Source: Cylindrodendrum hubeiense (taxonomy: Eukaryota; Ascomycota; Sordariomycetes; Hypocreales; Nectriaceae). Taken from it: a stretch of 64,000 nucleotides of DNA. A program made the translations under genes and the position numbers. Each line of letters opens with the position of its first letter. Within the stretch, counting starts at the first letter, position 1. The notes under the pieces are model-generated. The model made no database searches and was not told the origin of the DNA. It saw nothing but the letters and a program-made list of their open reading frames with translations. Positions 22,901 to 33,254 of this stretch are shown piece by piece. The stretch spans positions 124,001 to 188,000 of the forward strand of contig JAANBB010000026.1 of NCBI GenBank assembly GCA_014621425.1, written 5' to 3'.

Positions 22901-23883
22901 TTGAGGGAGAAGAAAGTTGTCAACAGGTGCAGGGATTGATTGACCGTTGGAGAGAGCTGTCATTCACTTCACGGCTAAGTAACAGTGAAACTGTCGAAGT
23001 TCGGAGAAATCCAGTTGAAACGATGCCAGCATATGAGAACACCTTTCCGACATCAACATCCCTTCCACTCTCTCTCACATTGCTCATCCGTCGGGCCGTG
23101 ACCAATACTTGTCGGCAACCTCAGCTCGTTCTTTCGCGCATTATGCAATCGAGCGGCGTCGCCATCATATTCACCCTCTTCTTCGCCGGTCTTGGTGAGG
23201 ATTATCTATCTATACAAACCCGCTTGGGATTCTTTCAACAGCTGGGGGGTTTTTACATTATTGGCATGCTTACGAATGCCGCCATCTATCCCGATGAGCG
23301 CGATGTGGCGTACCGAGAAATCGAAGACGGCGCATACAGTGTGGACTCTTTTCTGGTTTCCTACACAGTCACGGAGCTCCCATTCGAGATTATCAATTCT
23401 CTCTTCTTTGGAATCCTTTCAGTCTTTGCTGTCGGTCTCCCTCACACAGCTGCCACCTACTTCGTTCTTACCTTCGCATGCTTCAGTGGATTATCTTGCG
23501 GTGAGAGTCTGGGCATTATGTTTAATACACTGTTCTCTCACACGGGGTTTGCAATCAATCTGATGGGCGTCTTTCTGGCTTTGGCTAACAGCATGGCTGG
23601 AGTCCTTTCACTGCAAATGCCGCCGCTCTTTGAAGCACTGAACTATTTGTCGCCAATACGGTATCAAGTACGCGGCGTAGCATACTACTCAATGCGAGGA
23701 CTTTCATTTACGTGCAACTTTGATGATGGATCTTGTCCTATTACGACTGGTAATGAGGCTCTGAAGCTTTACAAGTTTGACGACGATCCTGTCATCAGCG
23801 TCATAGGAATGGCAGCTTGTGTTGTTACATACCGAATATTAGCTTGGGTTGTGTTAAAAGGATCTAGAGCCATAGCAGCATGA
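19949..23883 (+). CDS. Full-size ABCG-type ABC transporter (NBD-TMD-NBD-TMD), 1295 aa
   Basis: What looks like two half-transporter genes is one gene. A 47-nt intron (21689-21735, GTATGT donor, TTAG acceptor) joins exon 19949-21688 to exon 21736-23883 in frame, giving 1296 codons. NBD1 has Walker A GSSGSGKTT (about residue 105), signature CSGGEKRRVS and Walker B LDEPTTGLD. TMD1 spans about 390-640. NBD2 has GPSGSGKSS (about 735), ISGGEKRRVS and VDEPTSGLD. TMD2 spans about 1030-1290. The NBD-before-TMD order defines ABCG. Both sites are canonical, unlike PDR/CDR pumps, whose first Walker A is degenerate, so this looks like a fusion of two White/Brown-complex halves. Some ABCG proteins move sterols and others drugs or lipids. 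Divergence from two sterol reductase genes suggests, but does not prove, a sterol-like substrate. Confidence 0.9.
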
Positions 23884-24957
23884 TGGAGCAACGCGAAATT
23901 TGAGAAGTGTGGTATTATACATTTTAGCCGTTCATAGAAACTATGGAAATCTACATTCTGTTCACTCACTCCAAAATATTGCATGTCCTAACTGTGGTGA
24001 TAACAGCATAACCAGCCTTCTAGTAGTTTTAGGGATTCATCCATTTGCTTCCAAACGTACCGTGGGCGCTGGACAGCTCTATGATGCTGTTTAATTACAC
24101 ATAATTTACTTGTTGCACGATAGATTTATATCAGCGTCGGAAATTGCTTAATCTATCTTGATAACCCAATCATCCTACTCTTCCGAATTATCGACGTGAT
24201 TGTAAAGGTGTTGAATTGGAAGCCTTGACTCCTTTGCTTAGTTAGTTCTGGAAGGATAATTTGGAGGTGGAAACAATGCATGAGGGAGGAATCCATCTGT
24301 AGACAAATGTCAAGCCATTGCCGATTTCAAACTTGATTTCATGCCTGTGACTTCTTTAAATAAAACACTCCCCAAGATCGTGACGTTAGGTTTCTGGGAG
24401 CCTCCTACGGGCCTCACAGTTGGTGGGAAACGACAGTATAATATCCGAGATTGATAATGAGAAAAGCAGCTAGCAGGCCGACAATGGTGGTACAACTGTC
24501 ATAATAGCTATCATCCTCAGTCCCCTGCTGTGTACCTATTTGTTAATCGGCCAGCATAGAGCAAATGAGACCCAGTTATACTCTTTTGTCTCGTTCTTGC
24601 TATTCTCAGGCACGCCGACGGCATCGGGATGGATAACAACAGGGTTACCACTATTCGCCTTGATAATGAATGTGCGCTGAAATCTGATAATCAACTTTAG
24701 CAGTGTGCGGTTGCCTTTGGGACTTTTCTTTCAAAGTAATCAATGAAATACCTCATATGCAACGGCAACCCCTATGATGTGGTGATTTGCTCTGCAGAGA
24801 GCAAGGTGAAGTCCAATCTACGATGCCACACCCCAGGGGTGGTTGGTCTCAATATAAACTCTTTGGGCTTGCTTAGTCGCCCATTATGTCATCTTTATCC
24901 ATATATATATCTAAATCTAGCTCATATTATCATCTTGTAGTGCACATTGACCAATAT
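23884..24957. other. Convergent intergenic region, 1.07 kb
   Basis: This is A+T-rich sequence between the transporter stop and the stop of the HbpS/DUF336 gene. It includes a short TA-repeat run near 24900-24909. I see no gene. Confidence 0.5.
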
Positions 24958-25596
24958 CTACTGCCAGTTCTCGTTGATAACATCGAAAATGACTCCATGA
25001 TCCTCACTCTGGGCCAGTCCGCTAACAGTTACTACAGCAACTACACCCTCAACCCCTTGGACAAAAATAGGTACTGCTCCTCCGTGAATAGCGTATTCTC
25101 CTCTGTTTTCATCACTTATAGCAAACTTTGCAGCAAATGCAGCTTCATCTCCTTGAAATTTGCAATGCATAAACCATGAGCTTACGCCGAACCTCAGAAC
25201 AGTGTTTCTCTTCCTTCGGACCCAATGCTCGTTATCAGGCGTAATACCCGAGCCTGTCACGCACTGAAAGATCACCTGTTGGCTGTTTGCCAGGCAGATG
25301 GAGATTACTGCTGATTTCTCTGGGGCTAGAGGAGAAAGGCGAGCGAAAAGTTGATGACCAAGCTCAAGGGCATCCTCGGTGGTGAATGACGTAAAAGTGA
25401 CAGACTGTCCTTCAGTTCTCAACGCAGCAAGCTAGGGAAAATAAGTATGGATTGTGGCAGACAGCAAATCAAAGCTTACATCTGACGGCGGACTTGTGAT
25501 GGGAGCTGCCGAGGCTTCCGGGGATTCGATGGCGATAACGGCCTTCCTTAAACCTGCGCCGGCTGGCGATTGACGCCTCAGAACTTTTTGGGCCAT
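24958..25596 (-). CDS. HbpS/GlcG-like (DUF336, UPF0303-type) protein, 196 aa
   Basis: The two exons are 25596-25480 and 25431-24958; the 48-nt intron has a GTAAGC donor and CCTAG acceptor, phase 0. The body matches the haem-degrading-domain/UPF0303 family: DALELGHQLFARL, SICLANSQQVIFQCVTGSG, TPDNEHWVRRKRNTVLRFG, WFMHCKFQGDEAAFAAKF and YAIHGGAVPIFVQGVEGVVAVVTVSG. Members form small alpha/beta folds and some bind haem or corrinoids; the fungal role is unknown. The N-terminal 40 residues are basic and Ala/Pro/Ser-rich, outside the conserved domain, and could be a targeting sequence. It is divergent from the Gfo/Idh/MocA gene, with a 1.3 kb shared upstream region. Confidence 0.8.
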
Positions 25597-26897
25597 TGGA
25601 ACGTGGGTTGGCGAGATCTTGGGGGTTCCGGTTGGGAGTACAAGAAGAAACCTTCTGACTAATATGATGGGTACAATGTAGACTGGACGGGCTCAGGAAA
25701 TCAAGCAGCTGAAGTTTAATTCAGGCACTCGTAGCATCGATGGCCTTAAATAGAAAAGGAATGGGGCAGAGAAAGGGGTTTATGCATTCCAAACTAAAGA
25801 AAGTTATCCAAACACATCATCATTAAGTACTCCATCCAAGGAGCTTCGTGACAGTTGGATGGTTGGACTGCACACCGGTAGGTAGTCGGTCCGTCTAACA
25901 AATTAGGGCCGAACTGAGTAGGGGAAGAGGGTACGGATTCAGGCAGGTGGGCATAAATAGCCAATTGTGTGACGTTCCCGACTGTTAAAATCACCCAGAA
26001 TAGACTAGCTGGGTAGCGGGACATGCTAATCATGAACATGACCCCATTATTCCAGGGCGATTAATTGGTGCCTAGAACTTGGCCAGGTGGAGAGACGAGA
26101 AAATGTCGCAAGGCCCTCACTAATCCAGTTGCAGTTCAAGATTGAACCGCAATGAAGACATCGCTTCTTGATGATTCGATTGATCCATCATTGCCGACTC
26201 TTCATCAACACCTTTGAACTGTCGCCAGGATTCTAATAATGTCCTCATCATTTAAGGCCCTCGGAAAATCTAGCATCAAATATCGTGTAGTCCCCTGATC
26301 GATGATCCAAATAATAAGACGAGGCTACTTCAATTCGACTTCAACATCGGCAAGCGGGAATGGGGATGCCGATACGGAAAATGCGACTCGAATGTTCCAT
26401 GTACTGATTTTTCGGTGGGCCTTGGTGACGTGGCGATCTCCGCGAAGCGAAATCCAAGTTCAAATTTCAACTTGATGGCTGTATGAATGCTCATGTTATT
26501 AGCTGCAAGGGCAATGGCCAAGGATCATGAATATCGACAGTCTCAAGTGTGCCTCGTCGAGATTCGCAAACGTCATTGGCGGTTACTCAAGTTGACGATA
26601 CAGCACCTTTCCCAACTAGTAAAACTGCCCAAATCAGTTTAGACTAGATCGCCGATCCACCAACTCATCATATGACGCCCCACTCCGGTGGCACACAGGT
26701 GGCGATCACATGGGCGGCTCGTATTAATCAGCTCCGAGTGCATCTGGTACCCAATGGGTGAGGTATAAGATGCAGCGGTTCACTCTCCGGTTATTGGATT
26801 GTATTTTTATTTCCACGCGCCCTCTTTTTCCGCCTACAAATATTGACAGAAATAGAAATAGTCTCAACGACAAATCTCAACAAGCTTTACGCACAAT
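25597..26897. promoter_or_regulatory. 1.3 kb divergent upstream region
   Basis: This lies between the DUF336 gene and the Gfo/Idh/MocA gene. A TATA-like TATAAG at 26764-26769 precedes the ATG at 26898 by about 130 bp. No protein is supported here. Confidence 0.45.
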
Positions 26898-28042
26898 ATG
26901 GCTAGCAACGTGTTCAATGTCGCCGTGGTAGGCTACGGGTGAGATAATCATACATTTAGCTCCTCGATATGTCTGTGGCTAACAATCACCAAAGTCTCTC
27001 CGCCAAGGTCTTCCATATCCCCTTCATCAACCGCACTTCTCAGTTCAAGCTCCACAGCATTGTTCAGCGAACCCCTAAGCAGGGTGATTCTGCCCCAGAG
27101 GACTACCCAGACTTGAAGCATTATCGGGACATTAAGGACCTATTGGCCGATTCAGAAGTCGATGTTGTGGTCATCACCACTCCGCCAAACTTCCACTTTG
27201 AGATGACCAAGGCCGTCCTGGAGTCTGGCAAACACGTCTTGACCGAGAAACCGTTTGTGCCTACGGCGAGCGAGGCCAACGAGTTGGCTGCCATTGCAAA
27301 GAAGCATCAACGACTCATCTGCGTATACCAAAACCGCCGATGGGATTCAGATTTCCTCATTTTGAAGCACCTAATTGCCCAAGGCACTATTGGTCGTATT
27401 GTCGAGTTCAACACCCACTTTGACCGGTACCGAGCGGATGCACCGACAAACTGGAAGGGTAACTTGGACATTGCTGGGGGCGGCAGTGTGCTTTATGACC
27501 TCGGGACACATCTGATCGACCAGGTCTATACATTGTTTGGCCTCCCTCAATATGTGCATGGTCGCCTCTTGTCTCAAAGAGAGGGTCGTATCGACTTGAC
27601 TACGCCTGACAGTCTCTCTATTGAGCTCACCTATCCCAACGCCATGCTGGTGCACGCTCGTGTCAGCGTACTCAGTGCTGAAACTAGTCAGACTCGTTAC
27701 TGGGTCCGAGGCTCAAAGGGCAGTTTCCATAAGCAAGAACTTGATACACAGGAAGGTCAACTTAGAACTGGCATGACACCAGAAGACCCCAAGTTTGGCG
27801 AAGAAAACCCCGATAACTATCGTTTGACTGTGGTTGGGGATGATGGCAAGATTCAGGATCATCCCATCCCTCGCCTGGTTCCTGAGACGTACCAGGCGTT
27901 CTACGATAAATTTGGCCAAGCAGTTGAGAGTGGAAAGGAGGAGGATGTACCAGTCAAGGCCATCGAAGCTCGTGACGTATTGAGGGTGATCGAGGCGGTT
28001 ATGGAGAGTGCCAAGACTGGCAAGGATGTTATTCTTTCATGA
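26898..28042 (+). CDS. Gfo/Idh/MocA-family NAD(P)-dependent oxidoreductase, 362 aa
   Basis: A short first exon (26898-26938) and a long second exon (26995-28042) are joined over a 56-nt intron in phase 2, giving 363 codons. The intron lies inside the dinucleotide-binding motif: FNVAVVGYG from exon 1 joins LSAKVFHIPFI from exon 2. The rest is typical of the family: DVVVITTPPNFHFEMTKAVLESGKHVLTEKPF (catalytic Lys in EKP, about residue 95), NRRWDSDFLILK, GGGSVLYDLGTHLIDQ (about 178-193) and a C-terminal KAIEARDVLRVIEAV. It resembles the fungal oxidoreductases related to bacterial YdgJ/scyllo-inositol or sugar dehydrogenases. The substrate cannot be told from sequence. Convergent with the Zn2Cys6 gene, with 123 bp between them. 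Confidence 0.88.
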
Positions 28043-28165
28043 GGAGAACCTCTTACCATCATATATTCCTACTTCGACAAGGCGTCGAAACGGATCTCAA
28101 TCACCCAGGTCGGAATTCAAGCAAAATCTACATGCGCAGTTTAGCTTTCAGAGCCACATATCTTA

Positions 28166-29464
28166 TTAAATTATATCAGCTTCGCGCTGGTGAGTCTTTT
28201 TGATAGCATGAATGCAGTCTATGTCATCCCTTCCGCTCTCATCCCGCCGAAGGTCCTTCATGTACCACACTCCTACAATATCTTGTCTGACTCTTTCTAA
28301 GTACGTCAGTCGCCGGGTCTGACACATGTCATCTAATCGTTGAAGGACAAATTCTCTCATAACAGGATCAACGGATTCACATCCAGCGGTGAACAGAGGC
28401 CAAATGTGTGACGAAATGAGAGGAGATGAGCATGGAATGTTGGCGAGTTGTTGGAGGCATAATCTTGAGTGATGCAGGATGCGGCTGTTGGAGTGCTCCG
28501 TTTGCGTTGTTGATCGGTAAAAATAAACGAAAGCTGCCTGTCGATAAATCTCAACATTTCGCGCATTGTTGTCAAGAGGTCCTGGTTCCGCGAGTGAAAG
28601 CAACTGGCTAAATGTTGCTTGGGCTGCCCCGTCATCCGGTCCACTCTCGTGAGAATCTGATCCCAATTTGCTAATTTTACCCACAAGGGAAAGCACAAGG
28701 CTTAATTTCGAGAAGGTCGCCAACCCCTCGACAAGCGGGTTCTCTAAATCGAGAAGAAGTGGTCGGCTTTTGGACACCGATGATAGAACATCATGATACC
28801 AACATACGCCAAGGAGAAATTGACCTGCTGAAGATGACCAGGCACCTGGGCCGCCTCTCTGGCTAATTAACGCCTTTGCGCCTTCCAAGTGATCGATTTT
28901 GGAGTCTGTTGTGAATACTTTCTCTGCGATCAGTAGCAATATTATGGTAGCAAGAGAAGTTTCGGGGTGGGCGGTGGCGATGCTCTCGCGAAGATAGATA
29001 ATGGCCTGCAACCTGTGCTGTATTGCCTGGACGTCAAACTTGCTGTGTGGTTCCAGAATGGCGAGATGACTCGCTGCCATCGAGGTTACAACCGATCTGA
29101 GGGCGCATGGTTGGGATAGGAATCGCGTGAGATGTGATAGAAAGGGATTGTTTGGCCTGGCAGATATCGAGATGATATCAGCCAAGATAGTGTGCCAGTG
29201 ATGCACCAGCTTTTCATCTCCGAATTTTACATCAGGAATCCTAGTCATGGGAACAACGGCCTGCATTCCTCGTCGAATGGGTTTGTTGAGTCGCTCGCTA
29301 GAGGCGTTTGAAGATGGGTTGGTCCGCCACCTCAGCCGGGTGCCATATTCGCAAGTTTTGTGGAGTCGTAGACAACGACGGCAAAATGGCTTCTTCTCGT
29401 CGCACTTGTAGCCATCCTCGCGACAGGTCCAACAGCCAGATCTCGATCGCAGCGTTTTGGACAT
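28166..29464 (-). CDS. Zn2Cys6 fungal transcription factor (Fungal_trans_2-like), 432 aa
   Basis: A single exon encodes an N-terminal zinc binuclear cluster at residues 11-38: C-x2-C-x6-C-x6-C-x2-C-x6-C beginning CWTCREDGYKCDEKKPFC. The loop after the second Cys is REDGYK rather than the usual R/K-rich stretch. The rest is a helical regulatory region of the Fungal_trans_2 type (SLATIILLLIAEKVF, GAKALISQRGGPGAW). It is a nuclear DNA-binding regulator; targets unknown. It lies next to the Gfo/Idh/MocA gene and 0.65 kb from an MFS transporter on the same strand, so it may control some of these neighbours. Confidence 0.85.
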   Translation of the reverse strand: MSKTLRSRSGCWTCREDGYKCDEKKPFCRRCLRLHKTCEYGTRLRWRTNPSSNASSERLNKPIRRGMQAVVPMTRIPDVKFGDEKLVHHWHTILADIISISARPNNPFLSHLTRFLSQPCALRSVVTSMAASHLAILEPHSKFDVQAIQHRLQAIIYLRESIATAHPETSLATIILLLIAEKVFTTDSKIDHLEGAKALISQRGGPGAWSSSAGQFLLGVCWYHDVLSSVSKSRPLLLDLENPLVEGLATFSKLSLVLSLVGKISKLGSDSHESGPDDGAAQATFSQLLSLAEPGPLDNNARNVEIYRQAAFVYFYRSTTQTEHSNSRILHHSRLCLQQLANIPCSSPLISSHIWPLFTAGCESVDPVMREFVLQRLDDMCQTRRLTYLERVRQDIVGVWYMKDLRRDESGRDDIDCIHAIKKTHQREADII

Positions 29465-30118
29465 GGCAAGTACGTTTAATAAACGACGTGATTACAGCGG
29501 AGAGGGGCACATCATGCCTGTGGGGTGGGGAAAATCTCGGTGGATGAAATGCAGCCTGATATCGCAGGCTGAAAGATGGAGGGAGTAACCTTCCTAGGAC
29601 AAGAGGTTGGATGGAATAACGAGGGGATATATTAGAGAGATGCAAACCTACATGCTGTTCAAAATCAATCATCTGCCAGGTCAGGAGCTATATTTCTGCC
29701 GCCCCAAGTGTTAGGAATTGGCCGAGATGGTGGGTTCCATGAAGGCTCAAACCCCTTCGCCGTCTAGGAGCATAACTTTTGGGCTACCCTATACATACCC
29801 GGTATTTTACAAACACCAGCAGGTCCGACCGCTTCATATAATATAGCTTTTAGGTTCCAATGAGCGTACTAGGTAGACTTTTAGGGGTATGTTTTATGTA
29901 AATATATTATTGCTTAATAGCTTACACAGGGTAGTGAATGCACACTGAACTAATATTTCAGGTTGCATTTTCAACCTGCAACTCGTTAACAAATTGATGG
30001 TCGCAAGAACTCGAAGTTTTACTTAGCACGTGTTATGTTCTTTATTACAGCGATTTCAGGGTCTCCCGTTGATTAATGTTGGAAGCTTTCCATGCGGCTG
30101 CTCTACTTGGCAAACTAA
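29465..30118. promoter_or_regulatory. Region between Zn2Cys6 factor and MFS transporter
   Basis: This 654 bp on the minus strand holds the 3' end of the MFS transcription unit and the promoter of the Zn2Cys6 gene. It contains the inverted repeat listed at 29959-29978 but no gene. Confidence 0.4.
29959..29978. repeat. Short inverted repeat CAGGTTG-N6-CAACCTG
   Basis: These are two perfect 7-base arms separated by six bases, lying 141 bp past the stop of the minus-strand MFS gene and about 500 bp upstream of the Zn2Cys6 gene start. It could be a regulator site or form a hairpin in the MFS 3' UTR. Chance occurrence cannot be excluded. Confidence 0.35.
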
Positions 30119-31994
30119 CTACCGCCCTTCAAATCCCTGCATACCAACATCCTGTCTTTCTAGGGTAAGTTCTTTGGTTAGAAGCGATGCGAGAACACCA
30201 AGACACGAAATTCCTGCCATGACTATCCATATGACCTGGAACGGACTCTGGTACACATCTATGAGCTTTGCCATAACCTCATCAGGCAGGTCAAGTTTGC
30301 CTAGGGAGTGGATGAATCCAATCGCTTGGTTTGGTTCTTCTAGAATCTTGAGCGAATCTGGCAATAATCCAATTCCAGATAAACTGTGTTGAAAGACCGA
30401 ATTGAAGATGGTTGTTCCGATGGTCTGCCCAAGTAGAGCACCGAAGAGACGGAAGAACACGAGAAGCCCGGCAGCAAGGCCCATGTCATTGATGAGCTTC
30501 ACGCTGGCCTGAAGTTGTACTGTCGTTGTGGTAAACGCAGTGCCGATGCCAGCCCCGAGGAAAACCTGGAAGCAATAGGAAGTGGCCTTAGAGGTATCTT
30601 TATCTACTCGGCTCCATAGGCCTAAGAAGACGGTAGTGAGTATCCAACTTAGACAGAGCTGCAAGCGGCACCGTCGGGTAGTCTCGATGACGATTGATGC
30701 GATAAAGCTAAATCCTATAGTTGAAAGAGCCAACGGAAGGGCTGACAGAGCTGCTTGTAGGGGCTCACGAACAAATACTGCTTGGAAGAAGAGGGGTATG
30801 TAAAGGATGAGAGAGTACATGAACATTCCGTTCAGGAAACCCGACACCAGTGCCATGGCGGAAGTGAGGTTGGCAAAGATGCGGTGCGGAATAATGGGTT
30901 CCGCCGGTCTGACCTCGTAGAATGCAAATACTACAAGCAGCAGTAGTCCAATAATCATGGGGACCAGAGTCTGCCAAGAAGACCAAGGAAATAGGTCGTT
31001 AGCCCAGCTAAGCGGTAATACAAAAAGGGTTGTGCCTGTAGCGAAGAGCAGCATACCGACCCAATCCAAGAGGCGAAGTTTTGCATTCCAGACCAGATCT
31101 ACATGCCTTAGGTGGAGGAAGAAGATGGTAAGCAGGACAATGATGGCGGCAAAGGGCATATTGATCCAGCCAATCCACCTCCAACTGACGTGCTCAGTGA
31201 ACAATGCACCCGCAAGGGGGCCTATCACAGTTCCTATGGCAATGGCGAGTGCCATGACCCCTAGGTACATGGGCCGTTCCTTAAGCGTGGTGATGTCGGA
31301 AAGTACAACAGCTTGGAGCACATCAAGGCCACCACCACCTAAGCCCTGTAGAGCCCGGCCCGCGATCACGACGTTCATGTTACCGGCCACGGCAAAAATG
31401 ACGCAGCCTAGGGCAAAGAACAAAGTCGCAACTAAAAGTGGTAGCTTTCGTCCAAGTACATTGGACACACTCGAATAAATGGGCTGTGTTACGACGACAC
31501 CAAGCATGAAAGCGATGCTAGCCCAAAAAGACTGCAGGGTGGTTCCTTGTAGCTGGCTTGTGATGGTCTGAGGAGGTCACTTGCATAATCAGTCATGGTG
31601 CGCAAATGGAAGAGCAGTTTGAGAGAGTAGAAAAGGGACAAGCCCTGACAAAAAAGAGTATTCATAACGGAAAGTAGCATTTAGCACGCACCGGTGTCGC
31701 TACAGCCAGGGTAGTAGAGTCCCATGATACAGTCAGTGCGACAAGCGCAAGCATGAGGACCGACATATAAAATGAGAAAGGCTTCCTTGGCTTGGATGGC
31801 TGTGGTGGTGGTGAGTGTGGAATGGACTGGCTGTGGTTGGCGCTCTTGTCTCGTCCGGCTCTTGTCGACAAGTCTTGTTGCTGATGTTGCTCATCGTGGC
31901 TTCGGAGTGAACGGAATGCATCCCTTGTCGCACTCCTAGTTTCCATTTCCATGGAATCCTCGGCCGTAACAGCAAGCTCCAGAGTGTTGGCCAT
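30119..31994 (-). CDS. MFS multidrug transporter, DHA2 (14-TM)-like, 583 aa
   Basis: The exons are 31994-31692 and 31567-30119, joined across a 124-nt intron in phase 0 inside the first membrane helix loop (LAVATP then TITSQLQGTT). The N-terminal about 75 residues are polar, His/Gln/Ser/Pro-rich and cytosolic. The first helix follows with WDSTTLAVATPTI. The loop 2-3 signature is SSVSNVLGRKLPLL, then GRALQGLGGGGL (motif typical of drug:H+ antiporters) and GPLAGALFTEHVSWRWIGWINMPFA. About fourteen helices can be counted, which fits the DHA2 exporter family. It is predicted to export a small molecule from the plasma membrane; substrate unknown. The second exon contains no further intron. Confidence 0.88.
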
Positions 31995-33254
31995 TTTGAT
32001 AATAATGGCACGCAGGAGCAGGAGGATGCAACAGCGGAGATGACGAATGGTAGAAATATTAGTTGCGAAGATCAGAGAAGATCCGAATCACAGGAGTTGG
32101 TGCTCGTATTGATGCTAGTGTTCTGCTAAGGTGATCGTGATCTTGGCTTGTTGGCAGCTCATCGCATGTTATATAATACGATATGTGGACTCAGGGGTGC
32201 GAGGGCCAACCTCCCTGGCTGCAGACGCCTATTTAATCTCAAGGCCAAACTGAGGGGTATCCCGGTCGCTGATCTGAGAAGATGATGTTACCCTTGTCAC
32301 TGAAGCAAGGTCATGATACGGATGCTGGCGAATTTCTTGTGGACCCACACTACTCTGATCATCCTTTACCAACAGCATTGAGGTGCAGGTGTTGGTGCAG
32401 GGCAGGTGGTGTGACTAATGAAGAGTCAGCTGTTGTCGAGACGCGTAATCTGTACGAAGCCGCAAGCAGTCTTGAATTACAGGGGTCAGAGTGTACAAGT
32501 AAAAGGACAATCATCCAACCAGTGATTTGATTGAGCCCGGTGCCCCAGACTTAGCTACCCATTTGTACTGCTACTTGCCGCAGTTGCTGGGGAAATGTTG
32601 GGGAATACTGGAGAGCTTTATGGATGATTACAGGTGTGCCTCTACGTTATCCATGATACAATCAGCTGGGAAGGTATGTAATTCCTGACAAGTCGCATTC
32701 TCTGTGGAAGAGACGCTAATCTTCCGTCGGGTTCTCCTTCAGGATCAACAAGAGACACCAGATAGAGAAGGTCTTGTCTACAATTGACATTAACTACACA
32801 CGCAGCTATAGCAATCATCGAGTTATATTTCAGGCACCATCAATTTGTCACGTGGCATGAAGCTACTGCATTAGACCTTGCAGATCGATGATTCAAGATA
32901 TTATGTGCAGGACTTATGACAGGGTAACCACTCTTTCCATACTCCATCTATAGCATCTCCTATGTTCATTAGCATATGGCCACCATCAAAATTAGAGAAC
33001 AGAGGTAGACTACAAAGTACCGGGGACTTCTCGACACAGTAGTAATGTCACAAGTCAACCGCCACAAATTAGGTTATAATAATACTACTAGATCACGGAG
33101 TGTAATTATTTAGCTCTTGCTCTAGTAGCTGATTGCACTGATATCTTTTCGAGATGCATTTACTTCTATTAATACGCTCACGGTAATTATTGGGTTAAGG
33201 AGGGGGCTATAAAAGTAAAGATTTCCTAAGGTACTAAATGGGGGAACCTCTTTT
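31995..33254. other. 1.26 kb intergenic region
   Basis: This lies between the MFS start and the SDR stop, both on the minus strand. The MFS promoter must be in its left part. The right part (about 33000-33250) is A+T-rich. No gene is seen; the open frame at 32282-32530 has no family features. Confidence 0.45.

Noticed and set aside
30119..31994. The MFS gene as the quinate permease
   Set aside because: Its motifs and about fourteen helices are those of DHA2 drug exporters, not the twelve-helix sugar-porter type used for quinate.
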